Below, piece by piece: positions 53,288-62,724 of a stretch of DNA of 64,000 nt. Source of the stretch: Eutreptiella sp. 'Long Island Sound 2002' (Eukaryota; Euglenozoa; Euglenophyceae; Eutreptiales; Eutreptiaceae). The notes beneath the pieces were generated by a model. It was given only the letters and a program-made list of their open reading frames with translations. It was not told the DNA's origin and made no database searches. The DNA is taken from contig OZ038384.1 in assembly GCA_964036045.1 (NCBI GenBank), positions 25,101,000 through 25,164,999 of the forward strand, in the 5' to 3' direction. Numbering within the stretch: the first letter of the stretch is position 1; each line of letters opens with the position of its first letter. A program made the position numbers and the translations under genes.

Positions 53288-56130
53288 CTCCAGGAGGACA
53301 CGACGGGCGACGCCCTGTGGATCCTCCCGTGGAACCTGCGCAACGGCCTCGTGCCGCCAGACCGGTCCCTCTGGGACACACTCCGGCGGCGCCGGGGGCC
53401 GGCGGCCTGCACCGACAAGGAGCACCTCATCACCGGCATGCTGCCCCAGGAGGGGGGCTTTGCCATCATGCTCCAGGAAACGGGGATCGCCACCAGGGCG
53501 CAGGAGATGCACGTGGCCGCGGCGCTCCGGGACAAGGGGTACACCGCCTTCTTCAGCAGCCGGCTGGCGGAGACGGGAGCCACCTCCACCTCGAGAGGGG
53601 GGGGCCTCCTCACCGCGGTCAGCAGCAAGTACGTGGCGGAGCACGAGGTGCTCAGCTTCACGGAAATTGTCCCCGGGAAGGCCGCGGCCCTGGAGATCCG
53701 CACGGACGGGGGAGGCCTCACCCTCATCAACGTCCACGGGCCGCAAGCAGGCTGCTCCCCGTGGGCGGGACGGGCGGCGTTCTGGGCCGACATACAAATG
53801 TATGCCACGGCACGCAGCCTCGGCGGGAGGCACCCGGTGGTCATCGCCGGCGACACCAACATCTACATGGATGTCCCCGCCAACCCGGCCACGGAGCATT
53901 TCCGAGCGGGCTGGGAGGCCTGCGGCTTCCGAAGGGCCGCGGCAGGCGGCGAGGAGGACATGACCCCCACGCTCCACCCGTCCCAGCACAGGGTGGACAC
54001 CTTCCTGGTCAACGAGCCCCTCCTGCCGTGGTCCCTGCGGGAAAGCGTCTGGGCTCGCGGCATGGCACACCCCCAGGTGGTCGGCTCGGACCACCTCCCG
54101 GTCCGCCTGGCCCTGCCGGGTCTCCTCAGCGCAGCGCGGCGCGCGGCGATGCCCACCCCCTACAGCCACACGGAGGGCCGCCTCCTCCCGTACGACGCCG
54201 AGGCCGCGCCCGTCCAACACTGCCTGTGGGCGGCGGTCACCGCCGCGCAGGATGAGCCCTCCCTGGCGCCCTGGCTGGGTCCCGCAGAGCAGCACGACTA
54301 CGGGTCCATGCCCGCGGCCGCGGTGGACAAGGTGTTCGAACACCTCCACGCGACGCATGACGCCCTGGCGCGCGTGGTGGGACGCCGGCAGCCGTCTCCG
54401 GCGGGAACGGACCCGGCGGAGGGGGACCTCCCGGAGAGCGGAAAGCAGCTCCAGGCAGCGGTCCTCCGCTATGACACCCTGGCAGCGCGCGCCCCGGCAG
54501 CGTACCAGGCGGACGCGGCCAGGCATGGCATCCGGTCCGAGGCGGCGCTCCGGCTCACGGAGGAGCTGCAGGGTGTGTCGCCCGGGTTCCGCCCGACCAC
54601 GCAGGGCCAGCTACAGGAGGAGCTTGAAAGGCAAGCAGCCGCCCTCGAGGAGGACATTCGCCAGCTCCGCGCCCTCCTGGCGGCAGACCGCAAGCGCGCC
54701 ATCAAGGACTTCTGGCGCCGCCACGCCCCCGACATCGCCCAGCGGTGGAAAGCCGTGCGGGGAGCCATAGAGGTAGAGGCCCCAGGCCCGTCAGGCCTCT
54801 GGAACGTGCGGGTTCCCAACACCCAAACGCTCCTCACGGAGGCCCAGGACGTGATGTTCGCAGTTCGCGCCTTCTGGCGAGAACTGTATGACAAACGCCC
54901 GGTGGACCTCCCGGGTTTCCAGGCGGTCCTCGGCCGCCACGTCCCCCGGGTCCCTGAGGGGGCCTGGACACAGGTCCAGCAGTACTCCATGCAGGACCTG
55001 AAGTCCGCCCTGGACAAGGCCGATGGCAAGGCCCCAGGTCCTAACCACGTGGAGGCCCGTTTCATCAAGGCCCTCCCGGCACCCGTCCAGTGGCTCCTGG
55101 TCCATTCCTACCGGGCCATCCTCCGCGGCGCCCCGCCGCCGATGCACTGGAGGGACGCGCACATCTGGCTCAGCCCCAAGGTACCGGGCTCAGCCAGACT
55201 GGACGACTACAGGCCCATAGCCCTGGGCCAGCTGGACATGAAGCTGCTCACGGGCTCCCTCACCCAGCGCATCACGGAGGTGCTCACACGGCACAGGGTG
55301 GTCAGCGACTGGCAGCAGGGGGCCCTCCCTGGCTCCAACACAGGCCCCCCGCTGTTCATGGCGCAGAGGCAGCTCCAGCGGGGAAGGCCCAACTACGTCT
55401 TCTCCTTTGACGCCCGCAAGGCCTTCGACACCGCCCCACACGGCGCCCTCCACCTCATCCTGCGCCACCTCTCCGTGCCGCCGGACGTCATTGACCTCCT
55501 GCTCTTCCTCCACACGTGCGCCAGGCTGCGCATCGTCACAGCCCGTCTACATGCTGCGCGGCGTCCGGCAGGGCAACCCCGAGAGCCCCCTGCTGTACGA
55601 GCTCCTCCTGGAGCCCCTGCTCAGGGCACAGAGGCACCGCCTGCGCCCGCCGGGAGGGGCCGAGCACGGTCTCATCCAGGCCTATATCGACGACCTGCTG
55701 GTGGTGGCCCACACGCTGCAGCACTTCGTCGAGGGCGTGGAGGCGGTGGCTGCGTACCTGGGGATGATGGGCATGGAGCTCAACCCCCGCAAGTGCGCCA
55801 TGGCCACCACGGAGGGGGTCCCGGGCCTGCAGCTGCGCCTCTGCCCCCACCTGGAAAACCCGTGGTACTGGGTACCAGCGGCGGACTCCGTCCCCTACCT
55901 GGGACTCCAGCTGCAGCCAGACGGGGAGTTCTCCCTGCAGCGCAAGCACCGGCTACGCCTGGCGGCAGTGCACCACTGGTGCCTTAACACCCTCGCGCCA
56001 CCGAAAGTGGTGCAGGACATCATCCTGGCGATCCTCGGGGGGGTGACGCAGTACGTCGCCCCTTTCATCGCCGACGACTCCGACACTGCACGCCACCTGG
56101 ACCACATCACGGTCCAGGTCGCGAAGGACA
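53288..56130 (+). pseudogene. LINE ORF2: EEP endonuclease and reverse transcriptase
   Basis: Endonuclease motifs are complete and in order: FAIMLQETGIA (Glu), LTLINVHGPQ, VVIAGDTNIYMD (D-x-N), HRVDTFLVNE and VVGSDHLPVRLA (S-D-H). After a linker the RT begins KADGKAPGPNHVEARFIKAL, WLSPKVPGSARLDDYRPIAL, SFDARKAFDTAPHGALHLIL (catalytic Asp). After a frameshift near 55,540 come RGVRQGNPESPLLYELLLEP, AYIDDLLVVAHTL (Y-I-D-D at 55,683-55,694) and VPYLGLQLQPDGEF (thumb). It would nick target DNA and copy the element RNA. The frame is lost again near 56,130. Confidence 0.85.
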
Positions 56131-57566
56131 GGGCTGTTGTGGTTGGTGACCACGGACGACCAATGCACCCAAGCGACGGGACAAGCGCAGCTCCGGGCCG
56201 AGTGGGTAATAGTGCAAGTAGGGGCAGGTCAGCCCGAACCCCGTGGGCTCCCCCGTGGCACCGCCCTGCTGGTGGCTACGGGGGTGCCGCAGGACCCACA
56301 CATGGCGGTGCACGCGCTGGAGGACCATCCGGAGGACACGGGACACCTGGTGGTGCACCAGCGCGGGGGCCCGGCGTGGCTCAAGGAACATGTGACGGCG
56401 CTACGGTCCTGGGCGAGCACGGTCGCCGGAGCGGAGATCCGGCTGCACGACCACCCGGCAATCAGCCCAGGCGACACCAGGGCGCTGAGCGTGGACCAAC
56501 TGACCCCCAGCCACCCCGACGTCCGGTGGCACTCCGCCGACCTCAACGCGGGGTGGCTCAGCCCCACCGGATACTACTGGATCCCGGAGGCCTGGGGACA
56601 CACCTCCTCTGACGCGTCGGGGGCGGGCCCTGCAAACACGCCACCAGCGTCGGTCTCGCCGCCGACCTCACCCGCACGTGGGCGGTGGCCATCTCGGGCA
56701 CGGTGCCCGACGGGGAGGGGGTGGCCGCCTCCCTCCCCCTACATTACGGCGCACACAGACCATGGGTCCACACGGTGGACGCCGAAGTCATCCTCCACCT
56801 CCTGCGGCACGCCGATCGCGAGCGAACCACGGGGGTCCCCGCAGGCGCAGCGAAGGTGGTCAACCAGATGCCCCTGAGGTGGCTCCGCGACGGCCTGTGC
56901 GCGCGGGGGCAACACGCCGGGCACCCGTTCTGGTACGTCCGAGCCACCTCGCACCACAATGACGCCCTACTGCACAAGGCGGACTGGGCGGCGTCCCAGG
57001 ACACTGTCTTGCAGAACACGCCCCCGGACCCTGGCCACGCCCAACTCATTGTCGCCGGCCGTGACGGCCATCTCGATCTACGGCCCCCCACGATGCGGGT
57101 GCTCGGCGAGGTCGCGCAACGGGCGCAGACGGACCATGCGCTGACGCACCGGGGACACACACCTTTGGGCGCGGCCCACGCCACGGCCTACGTCCACGCC
57201 CGGGACCTCACTGCGGCGGCCACCAACCGCCGGGCGCTGCGGGCCCGAGACGGCCACACGCCGGTGCAGCGCAGGCTCCGCGTCCGGAAGGAGCGGCTCT
57301 CCGGCGTCGCCATCGTCCCACAACCGTGCCTTTTCTGCGGCGGCCCGGAGGAGACCCCGGTGCACATGCACGTGGGTTGCACCCACTCACGGCTCCTCTG
57401 GCCCCACTACCGCCAGGCGGTACACGAGGCGGCCCGCCACCTCCCACCAGGGGACAAGGCCCTGTGGGTGGCCTCGTGGCGCTCCGCAGGCGCCACGTGG
57501 ACGGAGGTGTTCTGCTCCGGACTGGTGCTCGAGGACGCGGAGGCGCAGCTCCGCGCCATAACCTGA
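56131..57566 (+). pseudogene. LINE ORF2: RNase H and CCHC knuckle
   Basis: After a linker, TSSDASGAG supplies the first acidic residue of an RNase H domain. A one-base frameshift near 56,628 follows, then RTWAVAISGTVPDGEGVAAS, DAEVILHLLRHA (Glu) and TSHHNDALLHKADWAA (His and Asp). Further on, PCLFCGGPEETPVHMHVGC is a C-X2-C-X8-H-X4-C zinc knuckle (57,328-57,379), typical of LINE C-termini. The frame ends at TGA 57,564-57,566 and the next coding stretch continues in the same frame. Confidence 0.7.
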
Positions 57567-59087
57567 TACGACCCGCCAGGAGGGACCTCGGTGGACGATT
57601 TCCTCCACCACATGCTCCGGCTGGGGGACTTTGCGTGGGAGCTTCGCAACCACCGGCTGGAGCAACTCCTCCGCGAGCCCCAGAGCGCGGCGGCCCGGGC
57701 GCAACGGTGGCTCACTGCGACGGAGGGCGACCACCCTCTCCCTCCCCCGCGCCCTGACAAGGACTTCGTAGCATCCCTCCGTGTTGTGAATGGCACTCTG
57801 GAGTGCCCGCCCCAAGAGAGCCCCCACCCGTACCAGGACCTGCCGGGGGGGCTCTCGAGGCACCTACAAGACGCCCTCTTCCCACCATGGATCATCGGGC
57901 GCGGCTCCATGACCGCATGGGAGGCGCGCATCGTGGGGGAGGAGTGGGCGCGGGAGTGGAGCCGGTGGTGCGCCGCCACGCGCGCCCCGGAGACCCCTAC
58001 GCAACGATACGCCGCCATCCCGCTCCGGTGGTGGGGGCCGGACACCCGGCCGAGACCCACCATGATCCGCGGGGCGGGGCCTGACCACCCGTGGGATGCG
58101 GCGACGGGGGAATGGCTGCAGGCGGCCCCAGGGCCGCAAACGGGATGGACTGGGGACGTGTCCTCACTCGTCAGGACACCCGTCCCGCCCCGCATTGTCC
58201 TTCACGCCGCCAACGTGCTCCGGGCTACGGAGATACGCACGTGGGGACACGCCGCGGCCACCGTCCGGTGGCACCCCCCAGAGGACGGGGCCACCCAACT
58301 CACCGTGGCGCACTTCAAAGCTGGGGGGCCGGTATACGACGACGCCCTGTCCCGGCTGGGCGACACCAAGGGGCCCTTGCTCCTCATGCTCCCCACCGGC
58401 ATTGCAGCCGCGCTGCGCCAGGAGCTGGACGGCTGCGAAGGGCTGCGAGTGGGGTGGGAGGCAGTCGCGGACGGCACCCTGCTGGCCCTCCTCCACAGAG
58501 ACACCGCGAACGGGTGCCAATGGGAAGCGCTGACGCCCCACCTCACCGGGCGCCACGTGTACATGGCGAGCCCCCCCCAGGGGCGGCCCCGCCCGACGTG
58601 GGACAACCTCATCGCCGCCTTCCACAACCACGGGATCCTCCCCGGCGACACGTGGCAGGAGGTCCAGCGGAAGACGCTTAGCAAGGACTACCGGCGCCGC
58701 GTCCACACCCGCCTGCTGGAGATCCGGGACCCCCTCCAACAGAGGTGGGACGACCTCTGGCTCCGCCATCTCGACCCTTGGTCGCCGCCCTCCCACCTCC
58801 CACACACCTGCCGACTCTGCGGAGAATGTGACACGGTGTCCTCCACAGCGTCGACAGGCGCCAACAGGTGCGCGCGGTGCACCCAGGTAGCCGCGTGCCC
58901 CTGGCCCGAACCTCCCGCAGGCCCGGGCAGGCGCACAGAGGAGGAGGCCTTGCGCCGGCGCATCGAGGGGGCACACACCCCCTCGCACGAACAAGCGGGC
59001 CCCGCGGGCGCTGCCCTTCTGTGGATCCACGTGCACCTGCGGGACCCCACATCCGTTGCGCACCTGTCGCAAGTGTTCGCCCCCTAA
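57567..59087 (+). pseudogene. LINE ORF2 C-terminal extension (or separate ORF)
   Basis: Same frame as the preceding RNase H/knuckle region, separated by the single TGA. It reads SVDDFLHHMLRLGDFAWELR, which looks like the usual helix following a LINE knuckle, and continues for about 500 codons with EIRTWGHAAATVRWHPPEDG and a distal CRLCGEC...CARC zinc-binding pair (58,809-58,887). It ends at TAA 59,085. Either the TGA is a nonsense change within ORF2 or this is a distinct ORF. No enzymatic motif is recognised. Confidence 0.55.
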
Positions 59088-59126
59088 CCCCCACCCGCCG
59101 CCGCCCTTTGCAGAGCCCGCAGCACC

Positions 59127-60358
59127 ATGCCACGCCAACGGGGGGATGGGCCGGGGCACACCAGGGCCCGTCGCAGAGCGCAGGAGGTGGCCGTCCGGGG
59201 CCTGGTGGCGGACGCGGTGGCGGAGGCACACGAAGCGCACGCTGCCGCACGGTGTGACCTGGAGGGCAGTGCGGGGGCTTTCCTCAACGAGACCGCCCTC
59301 CCGGCCGTCCGCGCCCTGAACGGAGCGGGGGCCCCTACACTGCTCCCGGCAATGCACCGGATCGTGAACGCCATCCGGCTGGGGCTCATCAGCCCGGAGG
59401 CGGCCCTCTACGCGCACTGGATGGAGTGGCGCGAGTCCAATCGGTCGGGCCGGCCCCTGTCCATGGGGGACACCCTCCGGCTGACGGGAGCGGGGTCTGC
59501 CATGTCCCTCCGCAGTAGCGCCCCAGCCCTGCTGCACGCCCTCAGGACGCGCTACCCCGGGGACGCGGCCCCGTACCTGAACCAGGCGCGGGCCACGTAC
59601 CCGGGAGGAGTGTCCGAGCTGGATGCGGCGCTCCACCTTCTACACCCGCCGGACGAGGACCTGGAGGTGGGCGAGGTCACGGTGTTCGTGGAAGGCGCGG
59701 ACGAGGCGTCCGCCCGCCCCCGGCCGACCAACCCGGTGTACGACGGCACCGGGCCCACACCCCCGTACGCCGTCGTCTACGAGACGTTCCCCAGGGAGCC
59801 CACTTGGTGCCCCGCCCCCCCACCGGCGACGCACGCGCCCCGTGGCTGGGCTAACCCAGACCTATCCCCCCCCCTCTCCAGGACCAGGGGTGCCCACCAC
59901 AGGGGGCAGGTCCTCTGGCAGGAGTGCCCTGGCACCCCCCCCTCCTCCTCGTCGTCGCGACCCGCGGGGACCCGGGGCGGATCCTGGGGATCACCCCCAC
60001 CCACCTCTATGGGGCAACACCCGTACCCCGCCCCCCCCTCCCGGCGCCCGCGGCGCGGGACGGAGTACACACCTTCCTGCGCACACAGGAGGTCACCGCC
60101 GTTACGGGGGTCCACCTGGTGCGGCTGCCGCCGACACCGCTCGACGACCCCCGGGGGCCCAGGGCCCTGGGCCCCGCCCCAGACTGGGAGCTGTGGCGCG
60201 ACGCGTGGGCCGTGTGGCTCCCCCGCCTCCCCTCTCAATGCCGGTGGATGGCCGCGGGCCCCCGGCCGTGCGGGGCTGACGCTACAGCCGGCCCCCCACC
60301 CCCTCCCCCCCTCCCCCCCGCAGAACACCACACGGCACTGCCCAGGGCACGGCACTGA
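59127..60358 (+). pseudogene. LINE-associated ORF3, unknown function
   Basis: ATG at 59,127 (CACCATGCC context), 39 bp after the previous stop. It opens with MPRQRGDGPGHTRARRRAQE and a helical region (VRALNGAGAPTLLPAMHRIV...LYAHWMEWRESNRSG). A C-run at about 59,868-59,876 probably shifts the frame. The second part (LLLVVATRGDPGRILGITPT...VHTFLRTQEVTAVTGVHLVR) continues to TGA 60,356. No family recognised. The conserved-looking, non-repetitive sequence suggests a real protein. Confidence 0.45.
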
Positions 60359-60420
60359 TGCACCAGGAGGTAGTGGGAAGGGCGCGCCTGCCACCACGCA
60401 TGCCTACCAGAGTAACAGTG

Positions 60421-61794
60421 ATGGCAGACTCCGATGGGTCCCCCCAGCGGGACGACCGCCAGCACCGCCGGTCCCGCTCCCGCTCCCCCGTCTCCTCCCC
60501 GGAGTGGACGGGGCAGACCCTCGCGGAGCGCGAGGAGCGGAGGCTGGCGGAGGCGGCGGTGCTGGTCGGGCCGCTGCCGCCGGCCCGAGAACCTGGGTCA
60601 GCCGAGACGGCCGCCCCCGCCGCCCCGCCCCGCCCGGACGCGCAGGAAGCGGAGACCGCGGCGAGCCACGCCGCGGCCCCGGCCGCGGCCCCCGGCACGC
60701 CGCCGGCAAGGGGGGCAGCCCCGGCGCAGGAGCCGGACGCATCGCCGAGGGCTGCCGCAGCCGCAGAGGAGAGCAAGAAGGGCGCGCGAGGGGTTGCGAC
60801 GGACCCCGCACGGGCCGCGGGCGCCTCGCCGGCGGCCGCCGCGGCAGCAGAGGAGAACGAGGAGGGCGTGCGAGGAATTGTGACCGCGGCCATGGGCGCC
60901 CCGTCGGCGGCCGCCACGACAGCGCAGGAGAGCGGGGAGGGCGCGCGAGGGGCTGCGGCCGCGACCTCCAGCACGCCGCGAACGCGGGGGACGGACCATG
61001 CACAGGCCACGGGCGCCTCGCCGGCGGCCGCCGCGGCAGCAAAGGAGAACGAGGAGGGCGCGCGAGGGGTTGCGACCGCGGCCCCGGCGGGCCCCGCATC
61101 AGCCACGGGCGCCTCGTCGGCGGCCGCCACGGCAGCGAAGGAGAGCGAGGAGGGCGCGCGAGGGGCTGCGGCTGCGACCCCGAGCACGCCGCGCAAGCGG
61201 GGGAGGAACCCCGCACGGGCTGCGGACGCCTCGCCGGCGGCCGCCGCAGCAGCAGCAGTGGGCAGGGAGAGCGCGAAGTACCGCGCCCACGCCAACCCCA
61301 CCCACACCCACACCAGCCCCCCCAAGCCGTTCCCCCCCAAGCCCTTCCCCCCGGGGCGGGAGCGGCACGTCCGCCCCCCGACGCGCGAGCGCTCGTCGCC
61401 GGGCGTCACGCTGCCGCAGCTGCAAAGGCAGCGGGACGCCCGGCGAGTGGTCCAGGAAGGGCTCAGCGGCGGGGGGGAGGGGAGCAGCAGACGGCGCGAC
61501 AGGCAGGGGGCAGGGGAGGAGCCAGGGCACGGGAAGGGCGCGCAGGGGCGCGGGCAGGGAGCCCAGGTGCAGGGGGCAGGGCGAGGGGAGGTGGGAGAGC
61601 GAGCGGGCCAGGGCGTGGTGGATGGGAGGCGGGACCCGCGACACGGGCAGGGGGCCGGGGAGGGGCCAGGGCACGGGAAGGGCGCGCAGGGGCACGGGAA
61701 GGGAACCCAGGTGCAGGGGGCAGGACGAGGGGGGGTGGGAGAGCGAGCGGGCGAGGGCGTGGGGGACGGGAGGCGGGACCCGCGACACGGGTAG
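60421..61794 (+). CDS. LINE-associated ORF4: SR-like, alanine-rich repeat protein
   Basis: ATG at 60,421, 457 codons, stop TAG at 61,792. The N-terminus has an Arg/Ser patch (RRSRSRSPVSSPEW). The centre (about 60,760-61,260) is a tandem array of units such as ASPAAAAAAEENEEGARGVA, alternating with APSAAATTAQESGEGARGAA, so the coding DNA is itself a minisatellite. A PPKPFPPKPFPPGRER segment and a Gly/Arg-rich tail (GKGAQGRGQGAQVQGAGRG) follow. The composition suggests a disordered nucleic-acid-binding protein. Because GC is so high, long open frames also occur by chance, so confidence is moderate. Confidence 0.4.
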   Translation: MADSDGSPQRDDRQHRRSRSRSPVSSPEWTGQTLAEREERRLAEAAVLVGPLPPAREPGSAETAAPAAPPRPDAQEAETAASHAAAPAAAPGTPPARGAAPAQEPDASPRAAAAAEESKKGARGVATDPARAAGASPAAAAAAEENEEGVRGIVTAAMGAPSAAATTAQESGEGARGAAAATSSTPRTRGTDHAQATGASPAAAAAAKENEEGARGVATAAPAGPASATGASSAAATAAKESEEGARGAAAATPSTPRKRGRNPARAADASPAAAAAAAVGRESAKYRAHANPTHTHTSPPKPFPPKPFPPGRERHVRPPTRERSSPGVTLPQLQRQRDARRVVQEGLSGGGEGSSRRRDRQGAGEEPGHGKGAQGRGQGAQVQGAGRGEVGERAGQGVVDGRRDPRHGQGAGEGPGHGKGAQGHGKGTQVQGAGRGGVGERAGEGVGDGRRDPRHG

Positions 61795-61988
61795 GGGGCT
61801 GGAGAGGGACCCAAGGGCAAGGGCAAGGGCGCCGCGGGCCCCAAGGGACAGGCGGGACGGGGCATGGGAGCCCTGGGAGGAGGGCGGGGCGAAGAGAGGG
61901 GGGCAGAGGGCGGAGCGCCCCCGCAGCCGGACGTGCAGCCGGTGACGTGCATCCCCCCCGGCATCCAACAGATGCCGACACACCACAC

Positions 61989-62020
61989 CCACCACCACCA
62001 CCACCACCACCACCACCACC
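61989..62020 (+). repeat. (CAC)n microsatellite
   Basis: About ten CAC/ACC triplets. In one frame it encodes a polyhistidine run, but that frame is not convincingly coding. Confidence 0.8.
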
Positions 62021-62120
62021 TCTACAACATCGACCCTGACGCCAGCGAGCCCGTCCCCCCCCAACCCCCACGACACCAGCACCAGCAGGCCCCCCCGCGC
62101 CGAGGGCGGAGCCGGCGCGG

Positions 62121-62639
62121 ATGGCCTCGGCGGAGGGGGGACGGGGCGCGGCATCGGCGCCGCAGGCGCAGGGGCAGCGAGGGGGGCCGGCACGGGGGGC
62201 GGAGGAGGGCCGGCCATGGGACCGGGACTGGGGCGCGGTCCCGGACCCGCTGGGGGAGGAGACCCTCCCCCTGGTGGGGGAAGTGTACGGGTGGTTGTGC
62301 TGGGCAAACCAGGGGACCTCCAGGAGGTCGAGGAACCGGCCCTTCGATGCCGTGCTCCTCCGGAGGGACGGAGGAAACCGAGAGGTACCCCTGGGGGGGT
62401 GGGCGGCCCCAGAGGACCACGAGAGGGTCCTCAGGTCAGTCATCCGGGCGGCGTGGCCCGACAGGGAGCCGACGTGGCCGGCCTTCCTGGAAGGGGGAGC
62501 GGTGCTCCGCATCACGGATGCGGACGCCAACAACTGGCTCCCCCGGGCCTTGCGTAGCGCCCTCGCCCACTGGCGCTACCGCCGGCACAACCCGCCGCCG
62601 CCGCAGCCCCAGCCCCCACACAAGCGGCGGCGCAGGTGA
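62121..62639 (+). CDS. LINE-associated ORF5: 172-aa protein with basic C-terminus
   Basis: ATG at 62,121 to TGA at 62,637. After a Gly/Ala-rich lead, the sequence becomes non-repetitive: DPLGEETLPLVGEVYGWLCW, APEDHERVLRSVIRAAWPDR and DADANNWLPRALRSALAHWR. It ends PPHKRRRR, a likely nuclear localisation signal. It looks like a small folded domain. I do not recognise a family. Placement just before the terminal repeats makes it the last ORF of the element. Confidence 0.5.
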   Translation: MASAEGGRGAASAPQAQGQRGGPARGAEEGRPWDRDWGAVPDPLGEETLPLVGEVYGWLCWANQGTSRRSRNRPFDAVLLRRDGGNREVPLGGWAAPEDHERVLRSVIRAAWPDREPTWPAFLEGGAVLRITDADANNWLPRALRSALAHWRYRRHNPPPPQPQPPHKRRRR

Positions 62640-62724
62640 AGGCCCAGACGGCGGCTACGGGAGATTTGGGGGGGGGGGGCTGGGCCCCCCGACCCACGCC
62701 CCCCCCAGGGTATGGCACGACGTA

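Larger units (their letters stand above)
49860..62640 (+). mobile_element. Large GC-rich non-LTR retrotransposon (~12.8 kb)
   Basis: All ORFs lie on the plus strand with tight spacing and uniform very high GC. The order is: zinc-finger ORF1, EEP endonuclease, RT, RNase H and CCHC knuckle, a C-terminal extension, and then three further ORFs up to 62,639. Domain order EEP-RT-RNase H-CCHC is that of apurinic-endonuclease-type LINEs. Frameshifts at about 55,540, 56,130 and 56,628 and stops at 53,285 and 57,564 mean it is inactive as it stands. The 3' end is not certain, because GC-rich repeats follow. Confidence 0.7.
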
